NCBI RefSeq assembly: GCF_000193735.1 | Contig: NZ_AEPF01000113.1 | Coordinates: forward strand, 1 to 64,000 | Direction of reading: 5' to 3' | Origin: Neisseria sicca 4320 | Lineage (GTDB): Bacteria; Pseudomonadota; Gammaproteobacteria; Burkholderiales; Neisseriaceae | Length of the DNA: 64,000 nt | Part shown: positions 17,065 to 29,509 of the stretch, piece after piece | How the letters are laid out: the number at the start of each line of letters is the position of its first letter | Position numbering within the stretch: the first letter of the stretch is position 1 | Position numbers and translations under genes: made by a program | Notes under the pieces: model-generated | Seen by the model: the letters and a program-made list of their open reading frames with translations, nothing else | Databases searched by the model: none | What the model was told of the DNA's origin: nothing

Positions 17065-18231
17065 TTAGGCGTTTACGGCTGCGACAATTTTTTCGGCTGC
17101 GTCATTCAGGCCGTCGGCGGAAGTCAGTTTCAGGCCTGATTCGTTCAGGATTTTCGCGCCGAGTTCGGCGTTGTTGCCTTCCAGACGGACAACGACAGGC
17201 ACGTCAACGTTGATTTCTTTAACGGCTGCCACGATGGCTTCCGCGATCATGTCGCAACGGACGATACCGCCGAAGATGTTGATCAATACGCCTTTGACGG
17301 ATTTGTCTTCGAGAATCAGTTTGAACGCTTCAACTACGCGCTCTTTGGTCGCGCCGCCGCCTACGTCCAAGAAGTTGGCAGGTTGGCCGCCTTTGAGTTT
17401 GATGATGTCCATAGTTGCCATCGCCAAACCTGCGCCGTTGACCATACAGCCGATGTTGCCTTCCAAAGCAACGTAGTTCAGGTCGAATTCGGAGGCTTTC
17501 AGCTCGCGTTCGTTTTCTTGGGATTTGTCGCGCAATTCGGCGATTTTTGGCAGGCGGTAAAGAGCGTTGCTGTCGATACCGATTTTGCCGTCCACGCAGG
17601 CGAGCGCGCCGTTTTCGCGAACTGCCAGCGGGTTCACTTCAAACAGGGCGAAGTCGTTTTCGACAAATGCTTTGTACGCGCCGGTCATCAGTTTGACGAA
17701 CTCGTTGATTTGTTTGTCTTTCAAGCCCAGTTGGAACGCCACATCGCGCGCTTGGCAAGGTTGCAGACCGACCAGCGGGTCAACAGTTACTTTGAAGATT
17801 TTTTCAGGGGTTTCGGCGGCAACTTTTTCGATTTCTACGCCGCCTTCGGTCGAAGCCATGAATGTGATGCGACGGGTAGAACGGTCAACCACCGCGCCCA
17901 AATACAGCTCGGTTTGCACCGGATACATGTCTTCGCAAACCAAAACGCTGTTGACCGGCTGACCGTTGGCATCGGTTTGATAAGTAACCAGATTGGTGCC
18001 AATCAGGCTTTCCGCCACTTCTTTGGCTTCTTCACGGCTTTTGACGACTTTTACGCCGCCCGCTTTACCGCGTCCGCCCGCGTGGACTTGGGCTTTGACG
18101 ACGGCAAATTTACCGCCCAGTTTGTCGTAAGCGGCTGCGGCTTCTTCGCCGTTGTGCGCCAAAATACCGCCTTGCACGGGCAAGCCGTAGCCTGCCAGCA
18201 GTTCTTTAGCCTGATACTCGTGTAGATTCAT
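17065..18231 (-). CDS. sucC: Succinyl-CoA synthetase beta subunit
   Basis: A protein of 388 residues, the family's normal length. N-terminal ATP-grasp domain starts [35 protein letters not shown] is the nucleotide-binding strand; [26 protein letters not shown] and [12 protein letters not shown] mark the metal site and the CoA-ligase domain. An AAGGAG ribosome site precedes the ATG. Confidence 0.97.
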   Translation of the reverse strand: MNLHEYQAKELLAGYGLPVQGGILAHNGEEAAAAYDKLGGKFAVVKAQVHAGGRGKAGGVKVVKSREEAKEVAESLIGTNLVTYQTDANGQPVNSVLVCEDMYPVQTELYLGAVVDRSTRRITFMASTEGGVEIEKVAAETPEKIFKVTVDPLVGLQPCQARDVAFQLGLKDKQINEFVKLMTGAYKAFVENDFALFEVNPLAVRENGALACVDGKIGIDSNALYRLPKIAELRDKSQENERELKASEFDLNYVALEGNIGCMVNGAGLAMATMDIIKLKGGQPANFLDVGGGATKERVVEAFKLILEDKSVKGVLINIFGGIVRCDMIAEAIVAAVKEINVDVPVVVRLEGNNAELGAKILNESGLKLTSADGLNDAAEKIVAAVNA

Positions 18232-18329
18232 GGATTTCTCCTTTAGATTAGTGGAATGCCCTGAGACTGCCTCTGAATGGCAACCCCGTGCGTTTCAGAC
18301 GACCTTTCGGCGGTCGGAAAATCGTCGTT

Positions 18330-18617
18330 TCACTTGCTGAACGGCAACCACATCCGCGCAAGCAGATACATGATTGCACCGCCGCCCCCGAGGATAAAAA
18401 AGACGATGCCTTTTTTACGCGAATTGGGACAGAGCAGGTAAACGGCAAGGCTGAAACTGATAAACAATAATGCCACGCGCCAAACCAATTCTTTATCTTT
18501 GAAACGGTTGAGCGTATAAGTTTCGGTCATCATCACATACATCTGCCACAACGCGGCCATACACATGCTGATGATGCCCATCGGTATAAACAGGATACCG
18601 ATTACTTCTTTATTCAT
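18330..18617 (-). CDS. Small integral membrane protein of unknown function
   Basis: A protein of 95 residues with three predicted transmembrane segments (about 7-28, 45-63 and 70-88) and few charges. I do not recognise a family. A small hypothetical gene sits at the same place, between lpdA and sucC, in the meningococcal TCA cluster as I recall, which argues that it is real and conserved. Confidence 0.6.
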   Translation of the reverse strand: MNKEVIGILFIPMGIISMCMAALWQMYVMMTETYTLNRFKDKELVWRVALLFISFSLAVYLLCPNSRKKGIVFFILGGGGAIMYLLARMWLPFSK

Positions 18618-18763
18618 AATTAAATGCTGTCTGTGAATGTATCGCCGATTATATAGTAGATTCAGCTGAAATCGTCATTCTGATACGAGAACGGCGGCAA
18701 CCGATATACCCTACTTTCTCTCTATACCCATCAGAACATCACTTGCGAACATTCATCTTTCCG

Positions 18764-18798
18764 AAAAGGTCGTCTGAAAAAATTTCAGACGACCTTTT
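18764..18798 (-). terminator. DUS inverted-repeat terminator of lpdA
   Basis: AAAAGGTCGTCTGAAA and complement with a short A-rich loop, 19 bases past the lpdA stop codon. Confidence 0.85.
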
Positions 18799-18816
18799 AT
18801 GCTTTACTTTTCCTTA

Positions 18817-20250
18817 TCAGCCGTGCAAAGCGCGTTTGTCGGCGGCCAGCGCGGCTTCGTGAACCACTTCGGACAAGGTCGGGTGGGCATGGATGATGCG
18901 GGCGATGTCTTCGCTGCTGGCGAAGAATTCGAGCGCAGTCACGCCTTCAGTAACCAATTCGCTGACAACCGGGCCAATCATGTGTACGCCCAAGATGCGG
19001 TCGGTTTTGGCATCCGCCAACACTTTGACCGTACCTTTTGCCTTGCCCATTGCCAACGCACGACCGTTTGCGCCGAAGCCAGAAGTACCTTTTTTGTATT
19101 CCACGCCTTCAGCTTTGAGCTGCTCTTCAGTTTTGCCGACCCAAGCGATTTCGGGGTCGGTGTAAATCACGAACGGTACGCTGTTGAAGTCAATATGCGG
19201 TTTCTGACCAGCGATGCGCTCGGCAACTGCCACGCCTTCGTCGCTGGCTTTGTGCGCCAGCATCGGACCGCGAACCACGTCGCCGATTGCCCAAACATTA
19301 GGCAGGTTGGTGCGGCATTCGCCGTCCACTTTGATAAAGCCGCGCTCGTCTTTTTCCAAGCCGACCGCTTCGGCGTTTAAGCCTTTGGTGTTCGGAATAC
19401 GTCCGATGGCAACGATGAGTTTGTCGAAGACTTCGGTTTTGGCTTCGCCTGCGGCAGTTTGGTAGGCAACGGAAACGCCTTTGCCTTCAGATTTGATGTC
19501 GCCGATTTTCACGCCCAGTTCGATGTTCAAGCCCTGCTCTTTGGTGAAATATTTGAAGGCTTCTTTGGCGATTTGCTGGTCAGCGGCGGCAAGGAAGGTC
19601 GGCATGGCTTCGAGGATGGTGACTTGCGAACCGACGCGGTTCCACACAGAACCCATTTCCAAACCGATCACGCCCGAACCGATGACGCCCAGTTTGGCGG
19701 GCACTTCAGTCAGGTTCAATGCACCTTCGTTGTCCAATACGTTTACATTGTCGATGGCAACCTGCGGCAGCGGACGCGGCACGGAACCGGTCGCTACGAT
19801 GACATGTTTGGCTTCGATAACGGTTTTTTCGCCTTTGTTATCGACTTCGATTTGGTAGGCATCGCCGTTTTTGCCGGCAAATGACGCCGTACCGAACAGG
19901 CTGGTTACTTTGTTTTTTTGGAACAGGAATTTCACGCCGCCGGTGAGCTTGGTTACGATGGCGTCTTTGCGCGCAATCATTTTCGCCGCGTCAAATTTGA
20001 TGTCGCCGACGCTGATGCCGTGTTCGGCAAAATCATGCTGCGCGGCATGGAAATGTTCGCTCGACTGCAACAGCGCTTTGGAAGGAATGCAGCCGACGTT
20101 CAGACAGGTACCGCCCAGCGCGGGCGCATCGCCTGCTTTGTTGACGCCCGCATCGACACAGGCGGTTTTGAAACCCAGTTGGGCGGCGCGGATGGCGGCA
20201 ACGTATCCGCCGGGGCCTGCGCCGATGACTACTACATCGTATTGAGACAT
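18817..20250 (-). CDS. lpdA: Dihydrolipoamide dehydrogenase (E3)
   Basis: Flavoprotein of 477 residues that reoxidises the lipoyl group of SucB. FAD-binding [10 protein letters not shown] is at residue 10, the redox disulfide is [16 protein letters not shown]-binding [13 protein letters not shown] is mid-chain, and the interface catalytic pair is HAHPTLSE near the C terminus. Lies in the 2-oxoglutarate dehydrogenase cluster, so it probably serves that complex. Confidence 0.96.
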   Translation of the reverse strand: MSQYDVVVIGAGPGGYVAAIRAAQLGFKTACVDAGVNKAGDAPALGGTCLNVGCIPSKALLQSSEHFHAAQHDFAEHGISVGDIKFDAAKMIARKDAIVTKLTGGVKFLFQKNKVTSLFGTASFAGKNGDAYQIEVDNKGEKTVIEAKHVIVATGSVPRPLPQVAIDNVNVLDNEGALNLTEVPAKLGVIGSGVIGLEMGSVWNRVGSQVTILEAMPTFLAAADQQIAKEAFKYFTKEQGLNIELGVKIGDIKSEGKGVSVAYQTAAGEAKTEVFDKLIVAIGRIPNTKGLNAEAVGLEKDERGFIKVDGECRTNLPNVWAIGDVVRGPMLAHKASDEGVAVAERIAGQKPHIDFNSVPFVIYTDPEIAWVGKTEEQLKAEGVEYKKGTSGFGANGRALAMGKAKGTVKVLADAKTDRILGVHMIGPVVSELVTEGVTALEFFASSEDIARIIHAHPTLSEVVHEAALAADKRALHG

Positions 20251-20445
20251 GTGAAAAATCCTTTGTTGTTTGATATTTTTGCCGCAGGAAAACCTTCAGC
20301 AAAAGTTCATCCACTGTATTTTGCATGAGAGGTCGTCTGAAAGCACGGCTTCAACAAAATTAAAACTTATTCTGCCTTTTTCAGAGTGCGAAGCCTGCCC
20401 GCAGGCACGACCTTTTCAAATTTCAGCCCGATTGGTTCGGACGCA

Positions 20446-20715
20446 TCAGCGGCGGCAGGAATGCGGGCTGTATTCCCTGACTTCGTGTCCGGTGAAATTG
20501 TTGTAAACGCGGACGGTAGCGTGCGGATAACGTTTGCACAAAACGCTGCGGGCGACGGGAATACCTGCTTTGTTGCTATCCATTTCAAAACGCTTGTTCA
20601 ACATTCTGCCGCGCGCGTCGTAGGCGTTAACGGAATATTCCTTGCCTTCAAATGCGGCACACGCGCCAAGCAGGGAAACGACAGCCAAAAGCGGAAACAG
20701 GGAGATGGGTTTCAT
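20446..20715 (-). CDS. Small lipoprotein of unknown function
   Basis: A protein of 89 residues. MKPISLFPLLAVVSLLGAC is a lipoprotein signal with lipobox LGAC (Cys 19). The mature part has two further Cys residues and many aromatic and charged residues, with no recognised domain. Start 20715 has AGGAGCG seven bases upstream; an ATG nine codons earlier lacks this. It sits between sucB and lpdA on the same strand. Confidence 0.7.
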   Translation of the reverse strand: MKPISLFPLLAVVSLLGACAAFEGKEYSVNAYDARGRMLNKRFEMDSNKAGIPVARSVLCKRYPHATVRVYNNFTGHEVREYSPHSCRR

Positions 20716-20808
20716 GGATACGCTCCTATGGATTTTCAAACGTTTGCTTCTGCACGGAAAATGGCAGCAACAAACTTTCTCCCTTAGATTTCAAACATCC
20801 CGCCATTT

Positions 20809-20843
20809 TCAGACGACCTTTTTTCTTTTCAAGGTCGTCTGAA
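20809..20843. other. DUS pair with outward polarity
   Basis: TTCAGACGACCT then AGGTCGTCTGAA around a T-rich spacer between sucB and the small lipoprotein gene. Confidence 0.6.
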
Positions 20844-20908
20844 ACCCAGTAAGCAGCCTGATTTCAAACTGCTCTGTTTTTATCCGCTTTATATCCCTTT
20901 GACGGCGT

Positions 20909-22090
20909 TTACAGATCCAACAACAGGCGTGCCGGATCTTCCAGCGCGTCTTTGATGGCAACCAAAGTCAACACGGCTTCGCGGCCGTCGATGATGCGGT
21001 GATCGTAAGAGAGTGCCAGATACATCATCGGACGAACGACGACTTGACCGTTTTCTACGACTGCGCGCTCTTTGGTCGCGTGCATACCTAAAATGGCGGA
21101 TTGCGGCGGATTGATAATCGGGGTAGACATCATGGAACCGAACGTACCGCCGTTGGTGATGCTGAACGTACCGCCGGTCAAATCTTCCAGCGCGATTTTG
21201 CCGTCTTTGGCTTTTTTGGCGTAATCGACGATGGCTTGTTCGATGTCGGCAATGCTCATTTGGTCGGCATCACGCAGAATCGGCACGACCAGACCGCGCG
21301 GGCTGCCGATGGCGATACCGATGTCGAAGTAACCGTGATAAACGATGTCGTTTCCGTCAACGGAGGCATTGACCACCGGATATTTTTTCAGCGCAGCAAC
21401 GGCTGCTTTGACGAAGAAAGACATGAAGCCAAGTTTGGTACCGTGTTCTTTCTCGAATTTTTCTTTGTATTTCGCACGCAAGTCCATGATGGGTTTCATG
21501 TTGACTTCGTTGAACGTAGTCAGAATCGCGTTTTCCTGTTGCGAAGCCAATAGACGTTCGGCAACACGGGCGCGCAGGCGGCTCATCGGAACGCGTTGTT
21601 CAGGACGTGCGCCTGCGGGAACGGGGGCTGGCGCAGCAGCGGGCGCAGCGGCTGGTTTGGCGGCGGCGTTTTGCACGTCTTCTTTCAAGACACGGCCGTC
21701 GCGACCAGAACCTTGCAGCGCGTTCACATCCACGCCGGTTTCGGCTGCAAGCTTGGCGGCAGCAGGCATGGCGGCATTGGTTTGTGCAGCAGCGGGAGCG
21801 GCTTCAGGTGCAGGTGCAGCAGCTGGGGCTTCAGCAGAAGCGGAAGCAGTTGCAGCAGTGTCGATACGCGCCAACACTTGCTCGGCAGCAACAGTTTCGC
21901 CGTTTTGGGCGATGATTTCAACCAATACGCCGGCTTGTGGAGAAGGTACTTCCAAAACCACTTTGTCGGTTTCGATGTCGATCAGGATTTCGTCGCGCGC
22001 TACGGCTTCGCCAACTTTTTTCTTCCATTCCAAGAGCGTGCCTTCGGATACGCTTTCGGACAGCATGGGTACTTTTACGTCAATAATCAT
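20909..22090 (-). CDS. sucB: 2-oxoglutarate dehydrogenase E2 (dihydrolipoyl succinyltransferase)
   Basis: A protein of 393 residues. One N-terminal lipoyl domain (lipoyl Lys in [13 protein letters not shown], about residue 43), an Ala/Pro-rich linker (about 80-115), an E3-binding domain ([14 protein letters not shown] to [11 protein letters not shown]), then the catalytic domain with [10 protein letters not shown] and the active-site [13 protein letters not shown]. Start [14 protein letters not shown] matches the family; codons further upstream cross a DUS (22118-22129). Confidence 0.96.
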   Translation of the reverse strand: MIIDVKVPMLSESVSEGTLLEWKKKVGEAVARDEILIDIETDKVVLEVPSPQAGVLVEIIAQNGETVAAEQVLARIDTAATASASAEAPAAAPAPEAAPAAAQTNAAMPAAAKLAAETGVDVNALQGSGRDGRVLKEDVQNAAAKPAAAPAAAPAPVPAGARPEQRVPMSRLRARVAERLLASQQENAILTTFNEVNMKPIMDLRAKYKEKFEKEHGTKLGFMSFFVKAAVAALKKYPVVNASVDGNDIVYHGYFDIGIAIGSPRGLVVPILRDADQMSIADIEQAIVDYAKKAKDGKIALEDLTGGTFSITNGGTFGSMMSTPIINPPQSAILGMHATKERAVVENGQVVVRPMMYLALSYDHRIIDGREAVLTLVAIKDALEDPARLLLDL

Positions 22091-22203
22091 TTTGTGTCTC
22101 CGGATGGCCGTTGTTTTTTCAGACGACCTGTTGTGTGTTATCTCTTTTGTTTGGCGGGCGTTCCGTCTGAAGTGTTTCATTCGGAACGCCGCACCGTATT
22201 GCT

Positions 22204-25032
22204 TTACAGCGTCATTGCGTCTTCAACCAGTTGTTTCAGCTGGGCAACGTGTTTGCTCATATAGCCGACGGCTGGCGATGCGCTGCTCGGACGACCGGCA
22301 TAAGACAGTTTTTGGCTTTCACTGATAACGTCTTCCAAGCGGTGGCGGATTTGGTAGAACGCACCTTGGTTTTTCGGCTCTTCCTGCGCCCAAACCACGG
22401 ATTTCGCGTTCGGATATTTCGCCAGTTCTGCACGCAACTCGTCGTATGGGAACGGATAAAGCTGCTCAACGCGGACGATGGCGACATCATTTTCCAATTT
22501 TCGCTCGGCACGACCTGCTTCCAAATCGTAGTAAACCTGTCCGGCACACAGAATCACGCGTTTCACACTTTCATTGTTGCCACGCTCGGCTGTATCGCCG
22601 ATGACAGGACGGAAGCGCGAACCTTCGGTAAAGTTTTCCAGCGAGCTCATCGCGCCTTTGAAACGCAACAGGCGTTTGGACATGAAAATCACCAGCGGTT
22701 TGCGGTACGAACTCAAGACTTGGCGTTGCAACAGGTGGAACATCTGCGACGCTTCGGACGGCATGATGATTTGCATATTATTTTCGGAGCAAAGCTGCAA
22801 CCAGCGTTCTACACGACCGGATGAGTGTTCCGGACCTTGTCCGTCGTAGCCGTGCGGCAGGATGGTGGTCAGACCGCAGAGACGGCCCCACTTGGTTTCG
22901 CCGGACGACAGGAATTGGTCGATGGTTACTTGCGCGCCGTTGGCAAAGTCGCCGAACTGCGCTTCCCAAATGGTCAGCTTGTCGGGTGCGGAGCAGGCAA
23001 AACCGTATTCGTATGCCATGACGGCTTCTTCATTCAGAATGGAATCGATAACGAGAAATTCGCCCGCACCTTCGCCCATATGGCGCAGCGGTACGTAAGT
23101 GCCGTCATCCCATTTTTCGCGGTTTTGATCATGCAATACGGCATGACGGTGTGAGAATGTACCGCGTCCGGAGTCTTCGCCGGAAATGCGCACGCCGTGG
23201 CCTTTGGTCACCAAGCTGGCGTATGCGAGTGTTTCCGCCATACCCCAGTCAATCGGCTGACTGCCCGCAGCCATACCTTTGCGTGCTTCGAGCACGCGTT
23301 TGGCAGTCGGATGCAGCGCAAAGCCTTCGGGAACGGCGGTGAATTTCTCGGTAAGGCGCTCGATGTCGGCAGCAGGCAGACCGGTTTCCACATCTTCGCG
23401 CCAGTCCTGACCTTGGTATTTGCTCCAATCAATTTGCGTACGTTGGAAATTGCTCAACGTCGTTTGCTCGACGTGTTCGCCTTTGTCCAAAGCATCGCGG
23501 TAGGCTTGGATATAGCCGTCGGCTTCTGCTTGCGTTACCACGCCTTCTGCAATCAATTGCTCAGTGTACAAAGCGCGCGCACCGGGGTGTTGCGATACTT
23601 TTTTGTACATCATCGGCTGAGTCAGGGTCGGATCGTCACCTTCGTTGTGACCCCATTTGCGGTAGCAGACGACATCGATCACGATGTCTTTGTTGAATTT
23701 TTTACGGTAGTCCAAAGCTGCTTGGATGGCGAAGCAAACACGTTCCGGATCGTCGCCGTTGACGTGGATGACCGGAGCGGAAACCATTTTCGCCACGTCG
23801 GTACAATGCACGGTCGAACGAGTGTCGCGGGTATCGGAAGTGGTGAAGCCGATTTGGTTGTTGATAACGATATGAACCGTACCGCCGGTAGTGTAGCCGC
23901 GCGTTTTGGACAGGTTGAACGTTGCTTGGTTGACACCTAAACCGACAAATGCAGAGTCGCCGTGAATCAATAGGGGCAATACTTTGTCGCGTCCGTTTTC
24001 GCCCAGACGTTTTTGTTTGGCGCGTGCAGAACCTTCAACGACAGGGTTGACGATTTCCAAGTGCGACGGGTTGAACGCCAAAGAAACGTGCATCGGACCA
24101 TTCGGCGTAGCGATGTCGGAGCTGAAACCCATGTGGTATTTCACGTCGCCGCTGGGCAGCTTGATTTCGGCGCAGCCTTCAAACTCGGCAAACAAATCGC
24201 CCGGTTTCTTGCCCAAAATGTTGACCAAGACATTCAGACGACCTCGGTGTGCCATACCGATGATGACTTCTTCGACGCCGTCTTTACCTGCGTTTTGAAT
24301 CAGGTAATTCAGACCGGCAATCACGCTCTCGCCGCCTTCAACACCGAAGCGCTTCTGACCGACATATTTCGTATGCAGGTAACGCTCCAAAGTCTCGGCA
24401 GCGGTCATTTCTTTCAGGATGCGGCGTTTCTGTTCGGCACTGTAACTCGGGGTGGACAGCACATCCTCGAAATAATTGCGCAACCAACGGCGTTCTTCTG
24501 TATTGGGAATGTAGATGTATTCCAATGCGAGATGGCCGCAATAGGTTTGCTTGAGGTTGCTGATGATTTGGGACAGAGGCAGTTTGCTTTGGCCGGAAAA
24601 ATCGCCCTCGCCCATATTGAACTGAACCGCCATATCGGCATCATTCAGTCCGTGGAATTTGGGATCGAGGGCTTCAATGTTGCGTGGCGGGATACGTTTG
24701 AGCGGGTCAAGCTGAGCAGCACCCACACCTTGAATACGGTAAGCAGAAATCAACCGCAGTACGCCGACCTGTTTCTTCATCATGGCTTCATCCATACCGC
24801 CGGCAGTTACCGCTGTCGATTTGGTTTTTGCCAAATTAGCGAAGGATTCACGAATCGGAGCATGGGCAACATCAACATCTGCCGCACCGGGCTGCTTACT
24901 TAAGTCGGTGAAATATTGCTTCCATTTCTCATCGACAGAACTTGGGTTTTCCAAGAAATTCTCATACAACTCTTCGATGTAGGGAGCATTTGAACCGAAC
25001 AGATAAGAAAAATTGAGTTTTTCATCCATCAT
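22204..25032 (-). CDS. sucA: 2-oxoglutarate dehydrogenase E1 component
   Basis: Thiamine-diphosphate enzyme of 942 residues, the normal length. Start [23 protein letters not shown] is typical of E1o. Landmarks: [21 protein letters not shown] and [17 protein letters not shown] (active-site His), [12 protein letters not shown], the cofactor GDSAFVG and NNQIGFTTS region, and [15 protein letters not shown] in the transketolase-like Pyr domain. A perfect DUS lies inside the gene (24233-24244). An ATG-ATG pair begins the gene; either could be used. Confidence 0.96.
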   Translation of the reverse strand: MMDEKLNFSYLFGSNAPYIEELYENFLENPSSVDEKWKQYFTDLSKQPGAADVDVAHAPIRESFANLAKTKSTAVTAGGMDEAMMKKQVGVLRLISAYRIQGVGAAQLDPLKRIPPRNIEALDPKFHGLNDADMAVQFNMGEGDFSGQSKLPLSQIISNLKQTYCGHLALEYIYIPNTEERRWLRNYFEDVLSTPSYSAEQKRRILKEMTAAETLERYLHTKYVGQKRFGVEGGESVIAGLNYLIQNAGKDGVEEVIIGMAHRGRLNVLVNILGKKPGDLFAEFEGCAEIKLPSGDVKYHMGFSSDIATPNGPMHVSLAFNPSHLEIVNPVVEGSARAKQKRLGENGRDKVLPLLIHGDSAFVGLGVNQATFNLSKTRGYTTGGTVHIVINNQIGFTTSDTRDTRSTVHCTDVAKMVSAPVIHVNGDDPERVCFAIQAALDYRKKFNKDIVIDVVCYRKWGHNEGDDPTLTQPMMYKKVSQHPGARALYTEQLIAEGVVTQAEADGYIQAYRDALDKGEHVEQTTLSNFQRTQIDWSKYQGQDWREDVETGLPAADIERLTEKFTAVPEGFALHPTAKRVLEARKGMAAGSQPIDWGMAETLAYASLVTKGHGVRISGEDSGRGTFSHRHAVLHDQNREKWDDGTYVPLRHMGEGAGEFLVIDSILNEEAVMAYEYGFACSAPDKLTIWEAQFGDFANGAQVTIDQFLSSGETKWGRLCGLTTILPHGYDGQGPEHSSGRVERWLQLCSENNMQIIMPSEASQMFHLLQRQVLSSYRKPLVIFMSKRLLRFKGAMSSLENFTEGSRFRPVIGDTAERGNNESVKRVILCAGQVYYDLEAGRAERKLENDVAIVRVEQLYPFPYDELRAELAKYPNAKSVVWAQEEPKNQGAFYQIRHRLEDVISESQKLSYAGRPSSASPAVGYMSKHVAQLKQLVEDAMTL

Positions 25033-25221
25033 GACACGAGCTCTTTTCTTTAAAATATAAACAAAGGGTAGAATTCCATGTGTTTCAACGGAATCCATGC
25101 CGTTTGAAATGACACTTCATTCTACCCTATTTCCAGCCAAATTACTTGTATCTGTTTCGTTTATTGCGGACAAACTCATTTAAAAAAGCTATTCGGCTTT
25201 CCCAAATAAACTCCGACAACA

Positions 25222-25260
25222 TATTAATATACCGATTATTAATTAATATACCGATTATCA
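25222..25260. repeat. Short direct repeat at the end of gltA
   Basis: The words TTAATATACCGATTAT occur twice in a row, the second copy touching the gltA stop codon. A small local duplication in an AT-rich gap. Confidence 0.75.
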
Positions 25261-26541
25261 GCGTTTATCCGCCGGTACATAATCGCGACGTACGGCACCG
25301 GTATAAAGTTGGCGCGGACGACCGATTTTCAGCGAAGGATCGCTAATCATTTCATGCCAGTGCGAAATCCAGCCTACGCTGCGCGACAGAGCGAAGATGA
25401 CGGTAAACATTTCGGTCGGAATGCCAAGTGCGGACAAGACGATACCGGAGTAGAAGTCGACGTTGGGGTACAGTTTGCGCTCTACGAAGAACGGGTCTTT
25501 CAGGGCGATTTGTTCCAATTCCATCGCCAGCTTGAATTTCGGACTGTCTTCCAAACCCAATTCTTTCAGCACTTCATGGCAAGTTTCACGCATGATGCTG
25601 GCGCGCGGGTCCATGTTACGGTACACGCGGTGGCCAAAGCCCATGAGACGGTATTTGCGCTGCTTCACGCCTTCCATGTATTCGGCAACACGGGATACAT
25701 CACCGATTTCGTCCAGCATTTTCAAGACCGCTTCGTTCGCACCGCCGTGGGACGCACCCCACAGACAGGCAATACCGGCAGCGATACAGGCAAACGGGTT
25801 CGCGCCTGAAGAACCTGCCAAACGGACAGTCGAAGTCGAAGCGTTTTGCTCGTGATCCGCATGAAGGATAAAGATGCGGTCAAGCGCACGCGCCAATACA
25901 GGATTAGGTTTGTAGTCTTCACATGGTGTAGCAAACATCATATGAAGGAAGTTTTCGGAATAAGAAAGATTGTTTTTCGGATAGTTGAACGGCAGACCGT
26001 TGGAATAACGGTAACACATCGCGGCAATCGTCGGGATTTTTGAAATCAAACGATAAATCGCGATTTTGCGGTGTTCGGGATTGGTAATATCCAAACTGTC
26101 TTGATAGAACGCAGACAACGCACCAACCACACCGACCATCATCGCCATCGGATGGGCATCACGGCGGAAACCGCGGAAGAACCAAGTCAGTTGCTCATGC
26201 AACATCGTATGACGGCGGACAGTATCATTAAATTCTGCTTTTTGCTCAGGTGTAGGCAGTTCGCCGTAAATCAGCAGGTAGCAGACTTCCAGATAATCAG
26301 ATTTTTCTGCAAGCTGCTCAATGGGATAACCACGGTAATACAGCAAACCTTCGTCACCGTCGATATAAGTAATTTTAGATTCGCAGCTTGCTGTTGAAAC
26401 GAATCCGGGGTCAAATGAGAATAAGCCTGTGCTTTTAGTCAGGGTGCGGATATCGACCACGTCGTGGCCGATGCTCGCTTCCAATACGGGCAGTTCTAAA
26501 TCCTCTTGATTGGGTACGTTGAGTTTAATTGATTTGGACAT
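25258..26541 (-). CDS. gltA: Citrate synthase (type II)
   Basis: A protein of 427 residues condensing oxaloacetate and acetyl-CoA. The N-terminal beta domain (residues 1-50) typical of hexameric NADH-sensitive enzymes is present. Active-site elements: [17 protein letters not shown] (His), [16 protein letters not shown] (His), and Asp in [30 protein letters not shown] is also characteristic. It lies between sdhE and sucA in the same orientation. Confidence 0.97.
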   Translation of the reverse strand: MSKSIKLNVPNQEDLELPVLEASIGHDVVDIRTLTKSTGLFSFDPGFVSTASCESKITYIDGDEGLLYYRGYPIEQLAEKSDYLEVCYLLIYGELPTPEQKAEFNDTVRRHTMLHEQLTWFFRGFRRDAHPMAMMVGVVGALSAFYQDSLDITNPEHRKIAIYRLISKIPTIAAMCYRYSNGLPFNYPKNNLSYSENFLHMMFATPCEDYKPNPVLARALDRIFILHADHEQNASTSTVRLAGSSGANPFACIAAGIACLWGASHGGANEAVLKMLDEIGDVSRVAEYMEGVKQRKYRLMGFGHRVYRNMDPRASIMRETCHEVLKELGLEDSPKFKLAMELEQIALKDPFFVERKLYPNVDFYSGIVLSALGIPTEMFTVIFALSRSVGWISHWHEMISDPSLKIGRPRQLYTGAVRRDYVPADKR

Positions 26542-26659
26542 ATTATATCGCTCCTTTGTAAGTTGGGGCTTTCGTTACTGCCTATGCAGCACGTTCTTTG
26601 TTTTCAGACGACCTCCGTATCCTAGAAATCCGCCGATAAACAGGCGGATTTACAATACG

Positions 26660-26908
26660 TCAAGCTCGTCTGATTTTTTCAAGCATGGGGATAAGGTGCT
26701 CCTTGTCTGTCGCCGAATGTCCGTTAATCAGAGCCAGAAGCTCTTGATCTTGAAATTCAAGGATTTCGGAAAACTCGGACAGCTCTTTATCGCTTAATTG
26801 CTCGAATTCTTTTTCCATAAACCTGCCGAAAATCAAATCTAATTCTAATAATCCCCGGCGGGTTTGAAAACGGATTTTCCGTTTGGCAATATCGTCAAAA
26901 ACCATCAT
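26660..26908 (-). CDS. sdhE: FAD assembly factor SdhE
   Basis: A protein of 82 residues (DUF339). The conserved RRGLLELDLIFGRF motif corresponds to the R-G-x-x-E-L-D signature needed for flavinylation of SdhA. Only three bases separate it from the sdhB stop codon, placing it at the end of the sdhCDAB operon as in many proteobacteria. Confidence 0.92.
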   Translation of the reverse strand: MMVFDDIAKRKIRFQTRRGLLELDLIFGRFMEKEFEQLSDKELSEFSEILEFQDQELLALINGHSATDKEHLIPMLEKIRRA

Positions 26909-26911
26909 TTC

Positions 26912-27619
26912 TTAAACGGCTCGTTTCAACATAATTTCTTTAATCTTACCGATGGCACGAGTCGGATTCAAGTGTTTAGGACATACGTCTACGCAGTTCA
27001 TGATGGTATGGCAGCGGAACAAACGGTACGGGTCGTTCAAATTGTCTAAACGCTCATTGGTAATGGTATCGCGGCTGTCGGCAATGAAGCGGTAGGCGTT
27101 CAGCAAACCGGACGGACCGACGAATTTGTCGGGATTCCACCAGAACGACGGACAGGCAGTCGAACAGCAGGCGCACAAAATACACTCGTACAAGCCGTCC
27201 AGCTCTTTACGCTCTTCCTGAGTTTGCAAACGCTCTTTGTCGGAATCGATCGGGTTGTCGTTCACAACGTAAGGCTTAATGGAGTGATATTGTTTGAAGA
27301 ACTGGGTCATGTCCACAATCAGGTCGCGGATGACAGGCAGACCAGGCAGCGGGCGGATTTTGACAGGCTGCTTCAAACCGCGTAAATCGGTCAAACACGC
27401 CAAGCCGTTTTTGCCGTTGATGTTCATGCCGTCCGAACCGCAAATACCTTCGCGGCAGGAGCGACGGAAAGACAAAGTGTCGTCTTGTGCTTTCAAGCGC
27501 ACCAATGCGTCCAAAAGTTTTACGTCAGTAGGTTCCAGTTCCAACTCGTAACGTTGCATATATGGTTTGGCATCAACATCCGGATTGTAACGGTAAATTT
27601 CAAAACTCATTTTTTCCAT
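26912..27619 (-). CDS. sdhB: Succinate dehydrogenase iron-sulfur subunit
   Basis: A protein of 235 residues. Three Fe-S clusters are visible: 2Fe-2S (CREGICGSDGM then C in GLAC), 4Fe-4S (CILCACCSTACP) and 3Fe-4S (CHTIMNCVDVCP). Start 27619 (MEKMSFEIYRY) has AAGGA eight bases upstream; MSFEIYRY at 27610 is the alternative. Confidence 0.96.
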   Translation of the reverse strand: MEKMSFEIYRYNPDVDAKPYMQRYELELEPTDVKLLDALVRLKAQDDTLSFRRSCREGICGSDGMNINGKNGLACLTDLRGLKQPVKIRPLPGLPVIRDLIVDMTQFFKQYHSIKPYVVNDNPIDSDKERLQTQEERKELDGLYECILCACCSTACPSFWWNPDKFVGPSGLLNAYRFIADSRDTITNERLDNLNDPYRLFRCHTIMNCVDVCPKHLNPTRAIGKIKEIMLKRAV

Positions 27620-27743
27620 GAGAAGTGTTCCTTTTCTCATAAACCGCCTGATGGTTTTATGTTATGGGTTCAGGCTGTTCAATGTGGTGGTGTATTTGAT
27701 TTTCAGACGACCTCTTGTGATACGGAGATCGTCTGAAAACGCA

Positions 27744-29507
27744 TCAGTAAACGCGCTTGGCCGGTTTGATGTATTCCACGCTCAAAGGCTTAGTGTGTAC
27801 CGGTTTATAAGACAAAGTGTTGGTATCTGAATGATACAGCGTGTGTTTCATCCAGTTTTCGTCATCGCGCTCAGGATGGTCGTCTGAAGCGTGCGCACCG
27901 CGTGATTCTTTACGTGCTTCGGCAGATACCAAAGTCGCTTTCGCCACCTCAATCAGATTGTCCAATTCCAAAGCTTCGATACGCGCTGTATTCCATACTT
28001 TGCTCTTGTCTTTGATTTCAGTACGCTTCACACGCTCGGCAATCGCCATAATTTCTCGAACGCCTTTACTCAGAATCTCATCGGTACGGAACACACCGGC
28101 GTGCAGTTGGACGGAGCGTTGCAGTTCGCGGCGCAGCGCATCAACGTTTTCGCCGTCGGTTTGGTTATCCAAGCGTTCAATACGTTGACGGGTCAGCTCG
28201 CCCGCATCGGCAGGCAGAGGTTTCCAATCGCTTTGCTCTTTGATGAATTTAATCATGCTGTCGCCGGCAGCTTTACCGAACACCACCAAGTCAAGCAAGG
28301 AGTTGGTACCCAAGCGGTTCGCTCCGTGCACGGAAGCACAAGCGCACTCGCCCGCAGCATACAGACCTTTCACCGGCACTTCATATTCGTCGCCTTGCGG
28401 CATAACGACTTCACCGTGGTAGTTGGTCGGAATACCGCCCATCATGTAGTGGGTAGTTGGCACGACCGGAATCGGGTCTTTAATCGGGTCGATACCGGCA
28501 AACTGAATGGAAATCTCGCGGATGCCCGGCAGTTTTTCCATAATTTTTTCAGCGCCGATATGGTCGATTTTCAGCAATACATGGTCTTTGTTTTTACCGC
28601 AGCCGCGACCTTCGTAGATTTCCATCGCCATCGCACGGGAGACCACGTCGCGTGAAGCCAAGTCTTTTACGGTCGGTGCGTAACGTTCCATAAAGCGTTC
28701 GCCATCGGCATTCAACAAAATACCACCCTCACCACGTACGCCTTCGGTAATCAACACGCCTGCACCTGCCACGCCGGTCGGGTGGAATTGCCAGAATTCC
28801 ATATCTTCCAACGGGATACCAGCACGTGCGCAAATACCTAAACCATCGCCGGTATTCATATAGGCATTGGTAGAAGACGCATAAATACGACCACCGCCGC
28901 CGGTAGCAAACAACACGGCTTTAGCGTGGAAAATGTAAACTTCGCCGGTTTCCATTTCCATGGCGGTTACACCGACGACGTCGCCTTTTTCATCACGAAT
29001 CAAATCTTGTGCCGTCCATTCCACAAAGAATTGCGTATTGGCACGGACATTTTGTTGGTACAGAGTGTGCAACATCGCATGACCGGTACGATCGGCAACC
29101 GCGCAGGCACGTTCTACAGCACGTTTACCGTGTTCGGCAGTATGGCCACCGAAAGGACGCTGATAAATTTTGCCGCTTTCTACGCGGTCAAAAGGCATAC
29201 CCATGTGTTCCAACTCAATCACTGCTTCAGGTGCGGCGCGACACATAAACTCAATCGCATCTTGATCGCCCAACCAGTCGGAGCCTTTCACGGTATCGTA
29301 CATGTGCCAGTCCCAACGGTCTTCCTGCACATTACCCAAAGAGGCGGAAATACCGCCCTGCGCTGCTACAGTATGCGAACGGGTAGGGAACACTTTAGAC
29401 AAAACGGCACAATTCAGACCGGATTTAGATAATTGGAGGGCTGCGCGTAAACCTGCACCACCACCGCCGACAATCACGGCATCAAACTTGCGAACAGGAA
29501 AACCCAT
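27744..29507 (-). CDS. sdhA: Succinate dehydrogenase flavoprotein subunit
   Basis: A protein of 587 residues. FAD-binding [13 protein letters not shown] is at the N terminus, covalent FAD His is in [11 protein letters not shown], the active-site loop is [19 protein letters not shown], and [18 protein letters not shown] lies near residue 395. Follows sdhD by two bases. Start MGFPVRKFD is chosen over MGVSMGFP because a GGGGGTAAGT stretch lies directly before it. Confidence 0.96.
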   Translation of the reverse strand: MGFPVRKFDAVIVGGGGAGLRAALQLSKSGLNCAVLSKVFPTRSHTVAAQGGISASLGNVQEDRWDWHMYDTVKGSDWLGDQDAIEFMCRAAPEAVIELEHMGMPFDRVESGKIYQRPFGGHTAEHGKRAVERACAVADRTGHAMLHTLYQQNVRANTQFFVEWTAQDLIRDEKGDVVGVTAMEMETGEVYIFHAKAVLFATGGGGRIYASSTNAYMNTGDGLGICARAGIPLEDMEFWQFHPTGVAGAGVLITEGVRGEGGILLNADGERFMERYAPTVKDLASRDVVSRAMAMEIYEGRGCGKNKDHVLLKIDHIGAEKIMEKLPGIREISIQFAGIDPIKDPIPVVPTTHYMMGGIPTNYHGEVVMPQGDEYEVPVKGLYAAGECACASVHGANRLGTNSLLDLVVFGKAAGDSMIKFIKEQSDWKPLPADAGELTRQRIERLDNQTDGENVDALRRELQRSVQLHAGVFRTDEILSKGVREIMAIAERVKRTEIKDKSKVWNTARIEALELDNLIEVAKATLVSAEARKESRGAHASDDHPERDDENWMKHTLYHSDTNTLSYKPVHTKPLSVEYIKPAKRVY

Positions 29508-29509
29508 AC

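Noticed and set aside
20330..20341. Single DUS downstream of small lipoprotein as terminator
   Set aside because: Only one arm is present, so it cannot form the usual hairpin.
22204..25098. Longer SucA start at 25098
   Set aside because: Adds an atypical peptide before the conserved [15 protein letters not shown] start.
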